A stretch of 64,000 nucleotides of DNA from JAOPZW01 sp963807305 (GCA_963807305.1 CAWEBN010000011.1:346998-410997), one strand, 5' to 3'. Shown: positions 26,130-34,659, counted from the stretch's first letter. Program-made: numbers and translations. Notes: generated from the letters alone by a model not told the origin.

Positions 26130-26669
26130 CTAATCGGTGCCGGCGGTGGCCGAGGCGGCGTCGCGCTCGATCTCCTCCGTGTCGGCCTTCAGCTCCTTCT
26201 GCTCGAGCTTCTCCGCGCGCTTCATCGCCTGCTCGACCTTGGCGCCCATGTCCGAGACGGCGACCACGACCAGGCCGGCCGTGCCGGCATCCAGGTGCTC
26301 GCCCAGCTCCTTGAGATCGTGGCGACTCATCCCCGCCGCCGCATGGCCGGCCACAGCGCCGAGAATGGCGCCGCTCGCGGTGGCGCCCGCGAGCAGCCCG
26401 CCCCCGACCGCCGCGAACGGGAAGAGCACGACGACCAGACCGGTGGCCAACCCCACGCCGCCGCCGAGGACGCCGCCCACCCGCGTGGGCGTCTCGTGCT
26501 TCTTGACGATCTTGACCTTGCCGTCGTCGCGACGCTCGATCACGGCAGCGTCGTAGCCATCGATGAGACCCTCCTTGGTATGGAGGTCGTGCACCAGGCG
26601 ATAGTCGGCCTGCGCATCCTCGACGCTGTCATAGACCCCAACGAATGCCATCAGCGTGTCAATCGCCAC
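26130..26669 (-). CDS. DUF1269-type stress membrane protein
   Basis: 179 residues. The N-terminal half is a ferredoxin-like strand-helix domain (FVGVYDSVEDAQADYRLVHD), followed by a glycine-rich hydrophobic double segment (VGGVLGGGVGLATGLVVVLF and GAILGAVAGHAAAGM) and a C-terminal helix with many Lys/Glu (KRAEKLEQKELKADTEEIE). This is the layout of DUF1269 proteins. GTG 26669 is the start with GGAGAGGAG 8 bases before it; ATG 26651 is an alternative. Function unknown; relatives are stress-associated. Confidence 0.8.
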   Translation of the reverse strand: MAIDTLMAFVGVYDSVEDAQADYRLVHDLHTKEGLIDGYDAAVIERRDDGKVKIVKKHETPTRVGGVLGGGVGLATGLVVVLFPFAAVGGGLLAGATASGAILGAVAGHAAAGMSRHDLKELGEHLDAGTAGLVVVAVSDMGAKVEQAMKRAEKLEQKELKADTEEIERDAASATAGTD

Positions 26670-26818
26670 CGCCCACTCCTCTCCTGCGCGACAGACACCG
26701 TCGAATGCTCATCCGGCGACCGCCGCGAACCGTGTGATCGTCTCGTCGCCGAGATCCTCCGTCAGCCACGGGTGACCGCACGTCACCCGCAGAGGGTGAA
26801 GCGCCGCCGTGGCGTTGC

Positions 26819-27274
26819 TCAGCCGGCGAGGTGCTCGGCGAGTTCGACGATCAGGCCCTCGGGTCCGCGGACGTAGCAGAGCAGGAAGGTGTTCTCGTAG
26901 TCGACGATCTCCCCGACGGTGTCCCAGCCGGCCTCTCGGACGCGGTCGACGACGGCGCGCACGTCGTCGACCTTGAAGGCGACGTGCCGCAGCCCGGGAC
27001 GGTTCGCGGCCGGCTCCGGCTCCTGTGTGCCGGCAGACGGTGACTCAAAGCGCACCACCTCGAACATGTCGCTGCCGTCGGGGGCGCGCGCCATCACGGT
27101 CTCGACCGTCACGTTGTCCAGACCGATGATCTGATCGATCCACTCCCCGCTGAACACGCCGCGCTTGCCGCAGTCGAAGCCGAGCAGAGCAAGAAACCGG
27201 ACCGTCTCGTCGAGGTCCTCCACGACGAGGCCGATGTGGACGAAGTTCGTGATGCCGGGGCGATGGCTGTCCAT
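26819..27274 (-). CDS. VOC protein, methylmalonyl-CoA-epimerase-like branch
   Basis: 151-residue single-chain VOC protein: FVHIGLVVEDLDETVRFLAL opens with the metal-binding His, RHVAFKVDDVRAVVDRVREA opens the second module, and YVRGPEGLIVELAEHLAG ends it with the metal-binding Glu. The arrangement is that of lactoylglutathione lyase/epimerase-like members. The stop is 17 bases... upstream neighbour 27292-27915 (methyltransferase) is on the same strand with a 17-base gap, so the two are probably one transcript. Confidence 0.82.
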   Translation of the reverse strand: MDSHRPGITNFVHIGLVVEDLDETVRFLALLGFDCGKRGVFSGEWIDQIIGLDNVTVETVMARAPDGSDMFEVVRFESPSAGTQEPEPAANRPGLRHVAFKVDDVRAVVDRVREAGWDTVGEIVDYENTFLLCYVRGPEGLIVELAEHLAG

Positions 27275-27291
27275 GCTGAGCTTCTCGGTCG

Positions 27292-27915
27292 TCAGGAGCG
27301 GCGTTGCGCTCGGATCACGGCATCGACGCCGGTACCGGCCATGGCCCGCGGGCGCTCATCGGCGACGAGCGGCTGCCACTGGCCCGGATCGAGGGCGCCG
27401 AGCGCCGCCTCGACAGAGACCTGCACCTGCCCGGCCGCGGCCGTCTCGGCTCCGGTGGCCGGGTCGACCGGGCGATGGCCAACCAGGAAAAGCGTCCCGC
27501 CGCGAGCGACCCCGGTCGCCATGCGCTGCACCATCTCCTCGACCGATCCCGCCACGTGGACATACAGGCAGACCACCAGGTCGTAGGCGTCCCGCTGAGG
27601 CGTCCAGGTTGCAAGATCGGCCTCGACCCAGTCGATGCGCTCGGCGACGTCCGCTCCCATCGCCTCGGCCGTCGACCGCGCATGAGCCAAGGCCGTCGCG
27701 GCGAAGTCGACCGCGGTGACGTGCCATCCGCGCGCAGCGAGCCAGAGCGTGTCGGACCCGTGGCCGCAGCCCGCGTCGAGAGCGCGCCCGGGATGCAGGT
27801 CCCCGATCTCGGCGGTCAGATGGGCGTTCGGGGGCCGCTGCGCGACGCGATCCCCGTGCGTGCGCAGGGCTTGCGACCAGCGCTGCTCCCAGAAGTCTCG
27901 GTCGTACTCGCTCAT
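27292..27915 (-). CDS. Class I SAM-dependent methyltransferase
   Basis: 207-residue Rossmann-like methyltransferase. Motif I is ALDAGCGHGSDTLWLAARG, the SAM-ribose acidic residue follows at VTAVDFAATAL, motif II/III is IDWVEADLATWTP and motif post-II is YDLVVCLYVHV. The short N-terminus FWEQRWSQAL and compact size match the small-molecule or thiol/tellurite-type methyltransferases (TehB/UbiE-like). Substrate unknown. It is the first gene of a two-gene unit with the VOC gene. Confidence 0.85.
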   Translation of the reverse strand: MSEYDRDFWEQRWSQALRTHGDRVAQRPPNAHLTAEIGDLHPGRALDAGCGHGSDTLWLAARGWHVTAVDFAATALAHARSTAEAMGADVAERIDWVEADLATWTPQRDAYDLVVCLYVHVAGSVEEMVQRMATGVARGGTLFLVGHRPVDPATGAETAAAGQVQVSVEAALGALDPGQWQPLVADERPRAMAGTGVDAVIRAQRRS

Positions 27916-28231
27916 GGCGCCCGGCGGCGCCGCTTGTCGTCAGCGGTCACGGCGGATCCGTCTTGGGGTCGCGGCAGAACGAGCATGTGACCCCGCACAG
28001 CCGGGCCTCGTACATGCGTGCCAGAACGACCAACGCCCCCGCCGGGGGGGACGGGGGCGCTGGGTATCCGCTGGAATGGCGGGCCAATCTAGCTGGAAGT
28101 GGTGGGGTTCTCGCATCGGCACGGCGGCATTTGTGGAGGTTGTCCCGGCGCCCGCGGCGAAACCTGTGCGCCGCTGCCACGCCGTACATAGGCGTGTGGG
28201 CGGGACCGGGCGGCCTCCAGGGCAATCCGGC
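27916..28231. other. Gap with a C/G-run hairpin
   Basis: Divergent intergenic stretch before the PadR gene. CGCCCCCG (28034-28041) pairs exactly with CGGGGGCG (28052-28059). No gene was recognised on either strand; the remainder holds no repeat or known RNA that I could identify. Confidence 0.4.
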
Positions 28232-28261
28232 TTGACCATAGTTAGTTGTTCGATATATATT
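28232..28261 (+). promoter_or_regulatory. Sigma-A type promoter for PadR pair, possibly leaderless
   Basis: TTGACC (28232-28237) and TATATT (28256-28261) are spaced by 18 bases, close to the housekeeping consensus and strikingly AT-rich for this window. Transcription would start about 6-7 bases after TATATT, on or next to the ATG at 28268, which has no ribosome site. The overlapping AT-rich palindromic tract (GATATATAT) is also a plausible PadR autoregulatory site. Confidence 0.6.
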
Positions 28262-28267
28262 CTCCGC

Positions 28268-28606
28268 ATGAGTAGACGGCCCATGCAGGAGGCGACGTTT
28301 CTGATCCTCACGGCGTTGGCCGGAGGCAGCCAGCATGGCTACGGGATCATCACCGACGTCGAGCAGATCTCGAACCGGCGAGTTCGACTGCGGGCAGGGA
28401 CGCTGTATACGGCGCTGGACCGCCTGCGCGAGGACAAGCTGATCGCGGTCGATCGCGAAGAGGTGGTGGACAGCCGGCTGCGTCGCTACTACCGGCTCAC
28501 GCCCACGGGCGAGGAGACGCTGGCCGAGGAGGCGGCCCGTTTGCACTCCAATGCCCGTGCCGCGATGTTCCGGCTGGATCCGAATGGAGGGATGGCGAGC
28601 ACATGA
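28268..28606 (+). CDS. PadR-family transcriptional regulator
   Basis: 112-residue PadR protein. The winged helix spans about residues 8-80 (TFLILTALAGGSQHGYGII, RVRLRAGTLYTALDRLREDKLI, RRYYRLTPTGEETLAEE), with a short C-terminal helix for dimerisation. It overlaps the next gene by 4 bases (ATGA), and the pair is a common arrangement in which PadR controls a membrane protein. The promoter lies directly before the start, so the mRNA may be leaderless. Confidence 0.9.
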   Translation: MSRRPMQEATFLILTALAGGSQHGYGIITDVEQISNRRVRLRAGTLYTALDRLREDKLIAVDREEVVDSRLRRYYRLTPTGEETLAEEAARLHSNARAAMFRLDPNGGMAST

Positions 28607-29025
28607 CGAACTCGACTGGTCTGGAGCGCCGCTACCGGTCGTTGCTGGCGCTGTACCCGAAGGCGTTCCGCCGCGAGCACGAGCAGGAGATGCTCTCGGT
28701 GCTCATGGCCGCGGCCCCCGAAGGCCAGAAGCGCCCCCGACTGGGAGAGTCCGCCGATCTGGTCAGAAACGCGATCTTCATGCGGCTGCGCCAGACAAGG
28801 GTGCCGAGCTCATGGGAGTACGCGCATGTCCGTCTCATGCTGCCGGTGCGCCTTGTCACCGGTGTCTGGCTCGTCTTCCTCACGGCCATTCTGTACGGCT
28901 ACGGCCGCGGCGGCTGGTGGGGAGCGCTGCTGGTACCGGCAGCAGCACTCCATTTCTATATCGCCTACCGCCTGATCCACGCTCCAGACCGAGCGCCTGG
29001 TCCCGCGCGACGGGAACGACGCTGA
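28603..29025 (+). CDS. Membrane protein paired with PadR
   Basis: 140 residues. The N-terminal RRYRSLLALYPKAFRREHEQE block is the hallmark of small permease-like proteins that follow PadR genes in actinobacteria. Two hydrophobic helices follow (about 78-98, LMLPVRLVTGVWLVFLTAIL, and 105-123, WWGALLVPAAALHFYIAY). The start overlaps the PadR stop (ATGA), implying coupled translation. Function unknown. Confidence 0.75.
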   Translation: MTNSTGLERRYRSLLALYPKAFRREHEQEMLSVLMAAAPEGQKRPRLGESADLVRNAIFMRLRQTRVPSSWEYAHVRLMLPVRLVTGVWLVFLTAILYGYGRGGWWGALLVPAAALHFYIAYRLIHAPDRAPGPARRERR

Positions 29026-29055
29026 CGACCCGCAGCGGCGGCCGAGGCCACGCAG

Positions 29056-29880
29056 ATGACGTCTGAGCGGGCGGAGGTCGCGGCCCAGGGCGCGACGCTC
29101 GTCGGTGATCGCTGGAAGGGCGCCGGCGCGACGATCGCCCTGCTTCACGCGGGCGTGTGCGACCGGCGCTGCTGGCGCGAGGTGGGCGCGCGGCTCGGGG
29201 CAGCCGGACGCGACGTCATCGCGTATGACCGGCGCGGGTTCGGTGACGTGCCACCGGCCGGCGGGCCCTTCCGGCATGTCGATGACGTGCTTGCCGTGCT
29301 CGACGCCGTGTCGCCGGATGCGCCGGCCTGGTTGGTGGGGAGCTCGATGGGCGGCGAGGTGGCGCTCGATGCCGCGCTCGAGGCGCCCGGACGCGTGGCC
29401 GGCCTCGTGCTCCTGGCGCCCGCGATCAGCGGCGACCCCGAGCCCGACGAGGAGGTCTTCGACGCCGCGACGGACGGGCTCGCGGGGGCCATCGATGCCG
29501 CCTGGACGTCCGGCGCGGTCGAGGAATGCAACCGGCTCGAGGTCCGGTTGTGGCTCGATGGGCCGGCCGGGCCGGAGGGACGGGTGAGCGGCCCACCGCG
29601 CGAGCTGGCCCTCGACATGAACCGCATCGTGATCGCGAACGGCGAGGCGGACGCCGACGGCGCCAGCGGACTCGATGCCGCGCGCCGCGTGGGCGAGATC
29701 GCGGTCCCCGCGATCGTCGCCTGCGGCGATCTCGACATCGCGATCGTGGTCCGGCGCAGCGCCGAGCTGGCTGATGCGCTGCCGAACGCCAGCTACCGGA
29801 GCCTGCCCGGCCGCGCGCACCTGCCCTACCTCGAGGCGCCTGACGAGATCGCCGCGCTGATCCTGGCCGCGGCTGTTTGA
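29056..29880 (+). CDS. Alpha/beta hydrolase
   Basis: 274-residue alpha/beta-hydrolase fold protein. The nucleophile elbow is VGSSMGG (Ser97), the oxyanion region is LLHAGVCDRRCW, the acid is likely in ACGDLDIA, and the catalytic His is in LPGRAHLPYLEAPDE. Family members are esterases, lactonases, haloperoxidases or epoxide hydrolases; the substrate is not evident. GAGG lies 8 bases before ATG 29056. It lies 30 bases downstream of the membrane protein gene and may be in the same transcript. Confidence 0.88.
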   Translation: MTSERAEVAAQGATLVGDRWKGAGATIALLHAGVCDRRCWREVGARLGAAGRDVIAYDRRGFGDVPPAGGPFRHVDDVLAVLDAVSPDAPAWLVGSSMGGEVALDAALEAPGRVAGLVLLAPAISGDPEPDEEVFDAATDGLAGAIDAAWTSGAVEECNRLEVRLWLDGPAGPEGRVSGPPRELALDMNRIVIANGEADADGASGLDAARRVGEIAVPAIVACGDLDIAIVVRRSAELADALPNASYRSLPGRAHLPYLEAPDEIAALILAAAV

Positions 29881-29981
29881 GGGTGCCCCCGCCGTGAGGC
29901 GTGGGGGAGGGGCCATCCGGCCAGGCGGTGCTGACGGGTCGAGCGCCGGCCGCCGGCGACGACGCGCAAGACTACGTCGCC

Positions 29982-30344
29982 ATGGATGACCTCTTCATTC
30001 CGCTGTGGCCGCCCGCGTGGGTCGAGGATCACACCCTCAGTGACGAGCACCTGGTCGCGGCGGGGGAGGACGTCAAGCTCATGAGCGCGATTCGCTCCGA
30101 CCAGCGCGTCCTGCTGTCGGTGTCGTGGCCGGGCGGGCGGCGGTATCTGATGATCGATCCGGACGGGGGCGCCGCGGCCGAGGCCTTTCGCGCCGGCGAG
30201 ACATCGAGCGACTCGGACTTCGCTCGCGCCATCGACGCGATGTGGTCGCAGGCGCTGCAGCTCGCCAAGCAGATCCTCGACGGCGAGGTGCCGGCGCTTG
30301 GTGAGCAGCCGAAGAAGCGCCGGCGTTGGCGCGGCCGGGACTGA
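29982..30344 (+). CDS. Hypothetical protein
   Basis: 120 residues from ATG 29982 (MDDLFIPLWPPAWVEDHTL). It has a tryptophan-rich N-terminus, a strand pair (RVLLSVSWPGGRRYLMIDPD), a helix containing FARAIDAMWSQALQLAKQIL and a basic tail (KKRRRWRGRD). The frame is open from 29901 in a less protein-like stretch, so the shorter start was chosen. No family recognised; no membrane segment or signal peptide. Confidence 0.5.
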   Translation: MDDLFIPLWPPAWVEDHTLSDEHLVAAGEDVKLMSAIRSDQRVLLSVSWPGGRRYLMIDPDGGAAAEAFRAGETSSDSDFARAIDAMWSQALQLAKQILDGEVPALGEQPKKRRRWRGRD

Positions 30345-30390
30345 CTCGACGAGGTTCCGCAGCGCCTGGGCGGGCCCGTAGAGCGCACGC

Positions 30391-30419
30391 TGGAACATGG
30401 ACATGGGGACAACGTTCCA
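30391..30419. promoter_or_regulatory. Candidate TetR operator
   Basis: TGGAAC (30391-30396) and GTTCCA (30414-30419) form an exact inverted repeat with a 17-base spacer that contains the ATG at 30397. This is the right scale for a TetR dimer site and would block expression of the regulator itself. Confidence 0.45.
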
Positions 30420-31083
30420 ACGCGCCCGCAGCGACGAGCAACGCGCGCTCCGCAGCCAGGCGATCCTCGACACCGCGGCCGCGATGCTCCAGGAGATGCC
30501 CGTCGCCGACATCTCGCTCAACGAGCTCAGCCGGCGGGTGGGCCTGGCCAAGTCCAACGTCCTGCGCTACTTCGACTCGCGCGAGGCCGTGCTGCTCGAG
30601 CTGCTGGCGAGCTGCTCCCGCGAGTGGCTCGCACAGCTGGCGGCCGAACTGCCCTCGGCCATCGGGCGCAGGGCCGGGTTCAAGCGCCGCGCCGAACAGC
30701 TGGCGACAGCGGTCACGGGATCGCTGGTCGAGCGCCCGGTCCTGTGCGACCTCATCAGCGCGCAGGCCGCGGTGCTCGAGCACAACGTGTCGGCCGAGGC
30801 GGTGACCAGAGACAAGCTCGCAGCCCTCGAGGACGCCGAGGTCTTCGCCGGACTGGTGCTCGACGCGCTGCCCGAGCTCAGCCGGGACGCTGCCTGGCGC
30901 TACGTCGTCGGCGCCTGGGTGATGACGTCGGCGTTGTGGGCACACGCCCGACCGCCCGAGGCCGTCCTGGAGGCCCTCGCCGCCGACCCGCGCCTGGAGA
31001 AGGCGCGCCTCGATCTCCCGGCCACGCTGGCGGACTACCTCACGACGCTCGCGATCGGACTCGACGCCCGGGTCGCCGCGTAG
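30397..31083 (+). CDS. TetR-family transcriptional regulator
   Basis: 228 residues (226 from ATG 30403). The N-terminal helix-turn-helix is AILDTAAAMLQEMPVADISL then LSRRVGLAKSNVLRYFDSRE, typical of TetR, and the ligand-binding domain is helical (about 65-215). The C-terminal domain resembles the TetR_C_11/17 type. Neither start has a ribosome site, so a leaderless mRNA is possible. The inverted repeat across the start suggests autorepression. The stop TAG is also the first base triplet of the 33-bp tandem repeat that follows. Confidence 0.9.
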   Translation: MDMGTTFQRARSDEQRALRSQAILDTAAAMLQEMPVADISLNELSRRVGLAKSNVLRYFDSREAVLLELLASCSREWLAQLAAELPSAIGRRAGFKRRAEQLATAVTGSLVERPVLCDLISAQAAVLEHNVSAEAVTRDKLAALEDAEVFAGLVLDALPELSRDAAWRYVVGAWVMTSALWAHARPPEAVLEALAADPRLEKARLDLPATLADYLTTLAIGLDARVAA

Positions 31084-31177
31084 GGCGCACGGCGCGGCTC
31101 CCGGTCGCCGGCGTAGGGCGCACGGCGCGGCTCCCGGGTCGCCGGGTAGGGCGCACGGCGCGGCTCCCGGGCCCCGG
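31081..31177. repeat. 33-bp tandem repeat, three copies
   Basis: The unit TAGGGCGCACGGCGCGGCTC plus 13 further bases occurs at 31081-31113, 31114-31146 and 31147-31177 (the last slightly shorter), with few differences. It begins at the stop codon of the TetR gene. The period is a multiple of three, so one overlapping frame repeats VGRTARLP. Inverted G/C blocks may give it a terminator role, but no single strong hairpin stands out. Confidence 0.8.
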
Positions 31178-31203
31178 AGGCGGCCGGGACCCGGGCCCCT
31201 AAC

Positions 31204-32256
31204 ATGCCCGCGATGGGACGTCGTGCGGTCGCCGCGGCCTGCGTGGGTGCGCTCGTGGTCTGGGTTGGGCCCGCCTCGACGCAGGGGTCGTCGTCTCGTC
31301 CCGAGCCCGGTGTCTCATCGGCGCCGTTCGCCGCGGTGCAACCGGCCGCTGCGTCCACACGGGTGATCGGGCGCGGTACGGCGCGCAGCTGCACCTCCTC
31401 GGCCGTCGTCGCCGCGGTTCGGGCCGGGGGCAGGATCACGTTCTCCTGCGGGCCCAAGCCGGTCACGATCCGGATGCGCGCGACGGCCAAGGTCCTCAAC
31501 TCGCGGCGAGACGTGGTCCTCGACGGGGGAGGGTCGGTCACGCTGAGCGGCGCCGGCCGCCGGCGCATCCTCTACATGGACACCTGCGATCCCGCCCAGG
31601 TGTTCACGACCTCCCATTGCCAGGACCAGGCCACGCCGCGGCTGGTCGTCGAGAACCTCACGTTCGCCGACGGGAACTCCGCCGGCGAGAAGTTCGACGG
31701 CGGGGGCGGCGGCGCGATCTTCGTGCGCGGCGGGCGCCTGCGCATCGAGCATTCCACGTTCGTCGGCAACCGCTGCGATCGCGACGGGCCGGACGTCGGC
31801 GGCGGAGCCGTGCGCGCGCTGTCTCAGTACCACGGCCTACCGGTCAACGTGGTCAACAGCCGATTCACGGGCAACGTGTGCAGCAACGGCGGCGCGCTGA
31901 GCAGCATCGGCGTGTCCTGGAACGTGGCGCACAGCCGGTTCGTGCGCAACCGCGCCATCGGCCGCGGTGCGAACCCGTCGCGGCCCGGCACGCCCGGGGG
32001 CGGCAGCGGCGGCGCGATCTACAACGACGGCAACCGCTTCAGGCTCACGATCACCGCCACCACCATGGCCGACAATCACGCCGCCGAGGGCGGCGGGGCG
32101 ATCTTCTTCGTCAGCAACGACCGCACCGGCACGCTCGCGATCAGGGACAGCGTCCTGCAGCACAACCGCAGCGACGGATTTCAGACCGCCGGCCTGCCCG
32201 GCATCTTCTTCCTCGGCGCCGGTCCGCCCGCGATCGTCCACTCCGTCCTGCGCTGA
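31204..32256 (+). CDS. Secreted right-handed beta-helix protein
   Basis: 350 residues with a signal peptide (VAAACVGALVVWVGPASTQG, cleavage near 28) and then a polymorphic-outer-membrane-like parallel beta-helix. Recurring elements are GGGGGAIFVRGGRLRIEHST, GGAVRALSQYHGLPVNVVNS, NGGALSSIGVSWNVAHSRF and GGAIYNDGNRFRLTITATT. Cys pairs (CTSS..FSCG, CDP..HCQ, RCD..VCS) suggest disulfides in the exported protein. ATG 31204 and ATG 31213 are both possible. Such folds are found in cell-surface adhesins and pectate-lyase-like proteins; no catalytic site was recognised. Confidence 0.78.
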   Translation: MPAMGRRAVAAACVGALVVWVGPASTQGSSSRPEPGVSSAPFAAVQPAAASTRVIGRGTARSCTSSAVVAAVRAGGRITFSCGPKPVTIRMRATAKVLNSRRDVVLDGGGSVTLSGAGRRRILYMDTCDPAQVFTTSHCQDQATPRLVVENLTFADGNSAGEKFDGGGGGAIFVRGGRLRIEHSTFVGNRCDRDGPDVGGGAVRALSQYHGLPVNVVNSRFTGNVCSNGGALSSIGVSWNVAHSRFVRNRAIGRGANPSRPGTPGGGSGGAIYNDGNRFRLTITATTMADNHAAEGGGAIFFVSNDRTGTLAIRDSVLQHNRSDGFQTAGLPGIFFLGAGPPAIVHSVLR

Positions 32257-32440
32257 GCGGCGTCGGGCCGGAGCCTCTCGGAGCGTCGCCGGTGAGCCTC
32301 CCGCCTGGACGAGCGTGGTGCGCGCATGCATCCGGTGCGGAGCCGCTCCCGGCTGACGACCTTGCACCGACACGCCTGGCGCCGGCTGCAACGACGGTTG
32401 CACGCCGGCGCGGCGCACGCGAGAGGGCCATGGTTGACGG

Positions 32441-33313
32441 ATGGGGCTCCTGCGAACGCGGGCGACCGGCGTCATGGCCCTCATCGTGCTGGCGGCCGCG
32501 GCGTGGCCGGCGGCCGCAGCTGCCCGCGGCAGCGCGAACGTCGCTGCGCTTCAGGTGGCGCTCCGTGCTCAGCGGCTCTACGCGGGTTCGGTGGACGGCG
32601 TGGAAGGGCCGAGCACCGCGGTGGCCCTACGCCGCCTCCAGCGCCGCTCCGGCTTGGCCGCCGACGCGATCGTGGGCCCGCTGACGCGGCGCGCGCTCGG
32701 GCGCCGGGGGCGCCCGGCCTTCGGCTCGCGGCTCATGGGACCGGGCGACCGCGGCTGGGACGTCGCCGCCCTGCAGTTCCTGCTGGCCTGGCGCGGCTTT
32801 CCTTCCGGGGACATCGACGGCGGCTTCGGAGCGCACACCGGGGCGGCGCTGGTCCGCTATCAGCGCTGGGCGGGCCTGCCTGCCGATGGGCGTGCCGGGC
32901 CGGCCACGCTGCGCTCGCTGCAACTGGCGCCACCGCGGGCGGCGGCGGCGCTGTCCTTTCCCGTGGCGGCCGCGGTCGGCGACCGCTTCGGTCCACGCGG
33001 CGATCGCTTTCACAGCGGGATCGACCTCCTCGCGAGGGCCGGGACGCCGGTGCGCGCGGCCGGCGGCGGGACGGTCACCTTCGCCGGCTGGGACTCCGGC
33101 GGCTATGGCAACCTGGTCGTCATCGACCACGGCAACGGCGTGAGCAGCTGGTACGCGCATCTGTCGCGCCTCGATGTCACGTCCGGTGCGGCGGTGGCGA
33201 CGGCGACGCAGGTGGGGTTGGTCGGGGCGACCGGCGACGCCAGCGGCCCGCATCTGCATTTCGAGGTGCGCGTGCGCGACGCGGTCACCGACCCTCTGAC
33301 CGCGCTGCGCTGA
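32441..33313 (+). CDS. Secreted M23 peptidase with two peptidoglycan-binding domains
   Basis: 290 residues: signal peptide (about 1-29, MALIVLAAAAWPAAAAARG), two PG_binding_1 repeats (about 32-90 and 101-162, each with LQ.L...RLY/F..G.VDG.., ending VGPLTRRAL / AGPATLRSL), and an M23 lysostaphin-like domain (about 180-285). Zinc ligands His191 and Asp195 (HSGIDLLA) and His273 (GPHLHFEV) are present, with catalytic His271. It should cleave peptide cross-links in the cell wall. No convincing ribosome site precedes ATG 32441. Confidence 0.93.
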   Translation: MGLLRTRATGVMALIVLAAAAWPAAAAARGSANVAALQVALRAQRLYAGSVDGVEGPSTAVALRRLQRRSGLAADAIVGPLTRRALGRRGRPAFGSRLMGPGDRGWDVAALQFLLAWRGFPSGDIDGGFGAHTGAALVRYQRWAGLPADGRAGPATLRSLQLAPPRAAAALSFPVAAAVGDRFGPRGDRFHSGIDLLARAGTPVRAAGGGTVTFAGWDSGGYGNLVVIDHGNGVSSWYAHLSRLDVTSGAAVATATQVGLVGATGDASGPHLHFEVRVRDAVTDPLTALR

Positions 33314-33454
33314 CCCGGTCGCCGGCAACCGCTGTCCCTGACTTTGGGCTCTGCGCCGGTGGGCGCGGTGCGCAGGAATGTCCTGGTGGTCGTCGAACCC
33401 GCGGCTAGACGCGACGGCCCGAGCCCTCGGGCCGCGTGAATCGAGGAGGTTTGG

Positions 33455-33844
33455 ATGGCTCGAAACGACGACAGGGTCACCGGGTGGTGGGTGTTCGCTG
33501 CGGCCCTGCTGCTGCTCGCCGGTGTTCTCAACATCATCTGGGGCATCGCGGCGGTCGGCAACGCGAAGTTCTTCATCGCCGATCAGAAATACATCATCAG
33601 TTCACTGCACACCTGGGGGTGGATCACGCTGGTCCTCGGTGCGCTGCAGATGTTCGCGGCGTTCTCGCTGGCGTCCGGCGGAACCTTCGGCCGCTGGTTC
33701 GGCATGTTCGCCGCGGGCCTGAGCGCCATCTCGGCGCTGCTGTCGATCCCCGCGTACCCGTTCTGGTCGCTGTGCATCTTCGCCCTGGCGATCATCATCC
33801 TCTACGAGTTGGCCAAGGCCCCGGAGGCCGGCAGGATGGCCTGA
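33455..33844 (+). CDS. Four-helix membrane protein (DUF7144-like)
   Basis: 129 residues with four hydrophobic helices (WWVFAAALLLLAGVLNIIWG, WGWITLVLGALQMFAAFSLA, WFGMFAAGLSAISALLSIPA, FWSLCIFALAIIILYELAK) and the conserved VNxIxG-like and HTWGWI loops of actinobacterial small membrane proteins of this kind. A GAGGAGG ribosome site (33444-33450) precedes ATG 33455. Function unknown. A strong hairpin terminator follows the stop. Confidence 0.8.
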   Translation: MARNDDRVTGWWVFAAALLLLAGVLNIIWGIAAVGNAKFFIADQKYIISSLHTWGWITLVLGALQMFAAFSLASGGTFGRWFGMFAAGLSAISALLSIPAYPFWSLCIFALAIIILYELAKAPEAGRMA

Positions 33845-33867
33845 CGCACCAAGCTCGCCGTGAAGGT

Positions 33868-33896
33868 CGAAGGCTCCGCACCCTGCGGAGCCTTCG
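33868..33896. terminator. Bidirectional terminator
   Basis: CGAAGGCTCCGCA (33868-33880) pairs perfectly with TGCGGAGCCTTCG (33884-33896) around a CCC loop: a 13-base-pair stem between two convergent genes (stop 33844 and stop 33911). It is the cleanest terminator hairpin in the window. Confidence 0.85.
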
Positions 33897-33910
33897 CCTT
33901 GTCCGCGCGT

Positions 33911-34558
33911 CTAGTTCGAGCGGGCGAACAAGCGCAGGAAGAGCAGGAAGATGTTCAGGACGTCGAGGAAGATCCCGGCCGCCAGCGGTATCGCCTCGTT
34001 GGTGCCGGCTCGTCGCAGCCGGTTGAAGTCGACCACGGTGTAGAGGCCGAAGATCACCAGGCCGGCGATCGACCAGGCCGTGTAGATCGCCGGGATGTGG
34101 ACGAAGATCAGCACGATCCCCGCACCGATCAGCGCCAGCAGCAGCCAGAACAACAGCCGGTACAGGAACGAGAGGTCGCGGCGCACGGCGTATCCGGCGG
34201 ACCCCATCGCGGCGACGAACAGCGCCGTCGCCGCGAACGCCTGTCGCACCGCAACGGGATCGGTCTGCGCGTAGTAGTTGACCGTCGTGGCGACGCTGGC
34301 GCCGACCAGCAGGCCGAAGGCGAACAGGAGCACGAGCGCCAGGCCGGTGTTCCCGCGGGCGTTGGCGACATTCAGGCCGATGAGGCAGCCGAGGGAGAGC
34401 AGCCACGCGACGAACCAGCCCGCGCCGCCCCAGTCGCGGGCGACCCAGACGCCCAGCGTCGCGCAGCCCACGGTGAGCGCCACCAGCGCCATCACCCGGC
34501 CGAAGAGCGCGGGCGTGCGCACTGCGGCCGAGCTCTCTGCGTAGCCGGCCGCGCTCAT
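33911..34558 (-). CDS. Bax inhibitor-1/YccA-family membrane protein
   Basis: 215 residues from ATG 34558 (the frame is open to a GTG at 34579). It has seven hydrophobic helices, an N-terminal cytoplasmic stretch ending LFGRVMALVAL, and a late conserved block (VIFGLYTVVDFNRLRRAG, IPLAAGIFLDVLNIFLLFLR) with the Asp residues typical of BI-1/YccA proteins. These proteins leak calcium or modulate membrane proteases such as FtsH. Monocistronic as far as the sequence shows. Confidence 0.88.
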   Translation of the reverse strand: MSAAGYAESSAAVRTPALFGRVMALVALTVGCATLGVWVARDWGGAGWFVAWLLSLGCLIGLNVANARGNTGLALVLLFAFGLLVGASVATTVNYYAQTDPVAVRQAFAATALFVAAMGSAGYAVRRDLSFLYRLLFWLLLALIGAGIVLIFVHIPAIYTAWSIAGLVIFGLYTVVDFNRLRRAGTNEAIPLAAGIFLDVLNIFLLFLRLFARSN

Positions 34559-34659
34559 GGCGCGCATCGTACGCTGCACGCAACGCCGGCAGGGGAGGAA
34601 TCACCGTGGGCAGGCCGAATACGGGATCCCCTGCTGCTCTCACTCCGGAGGACCGCACC

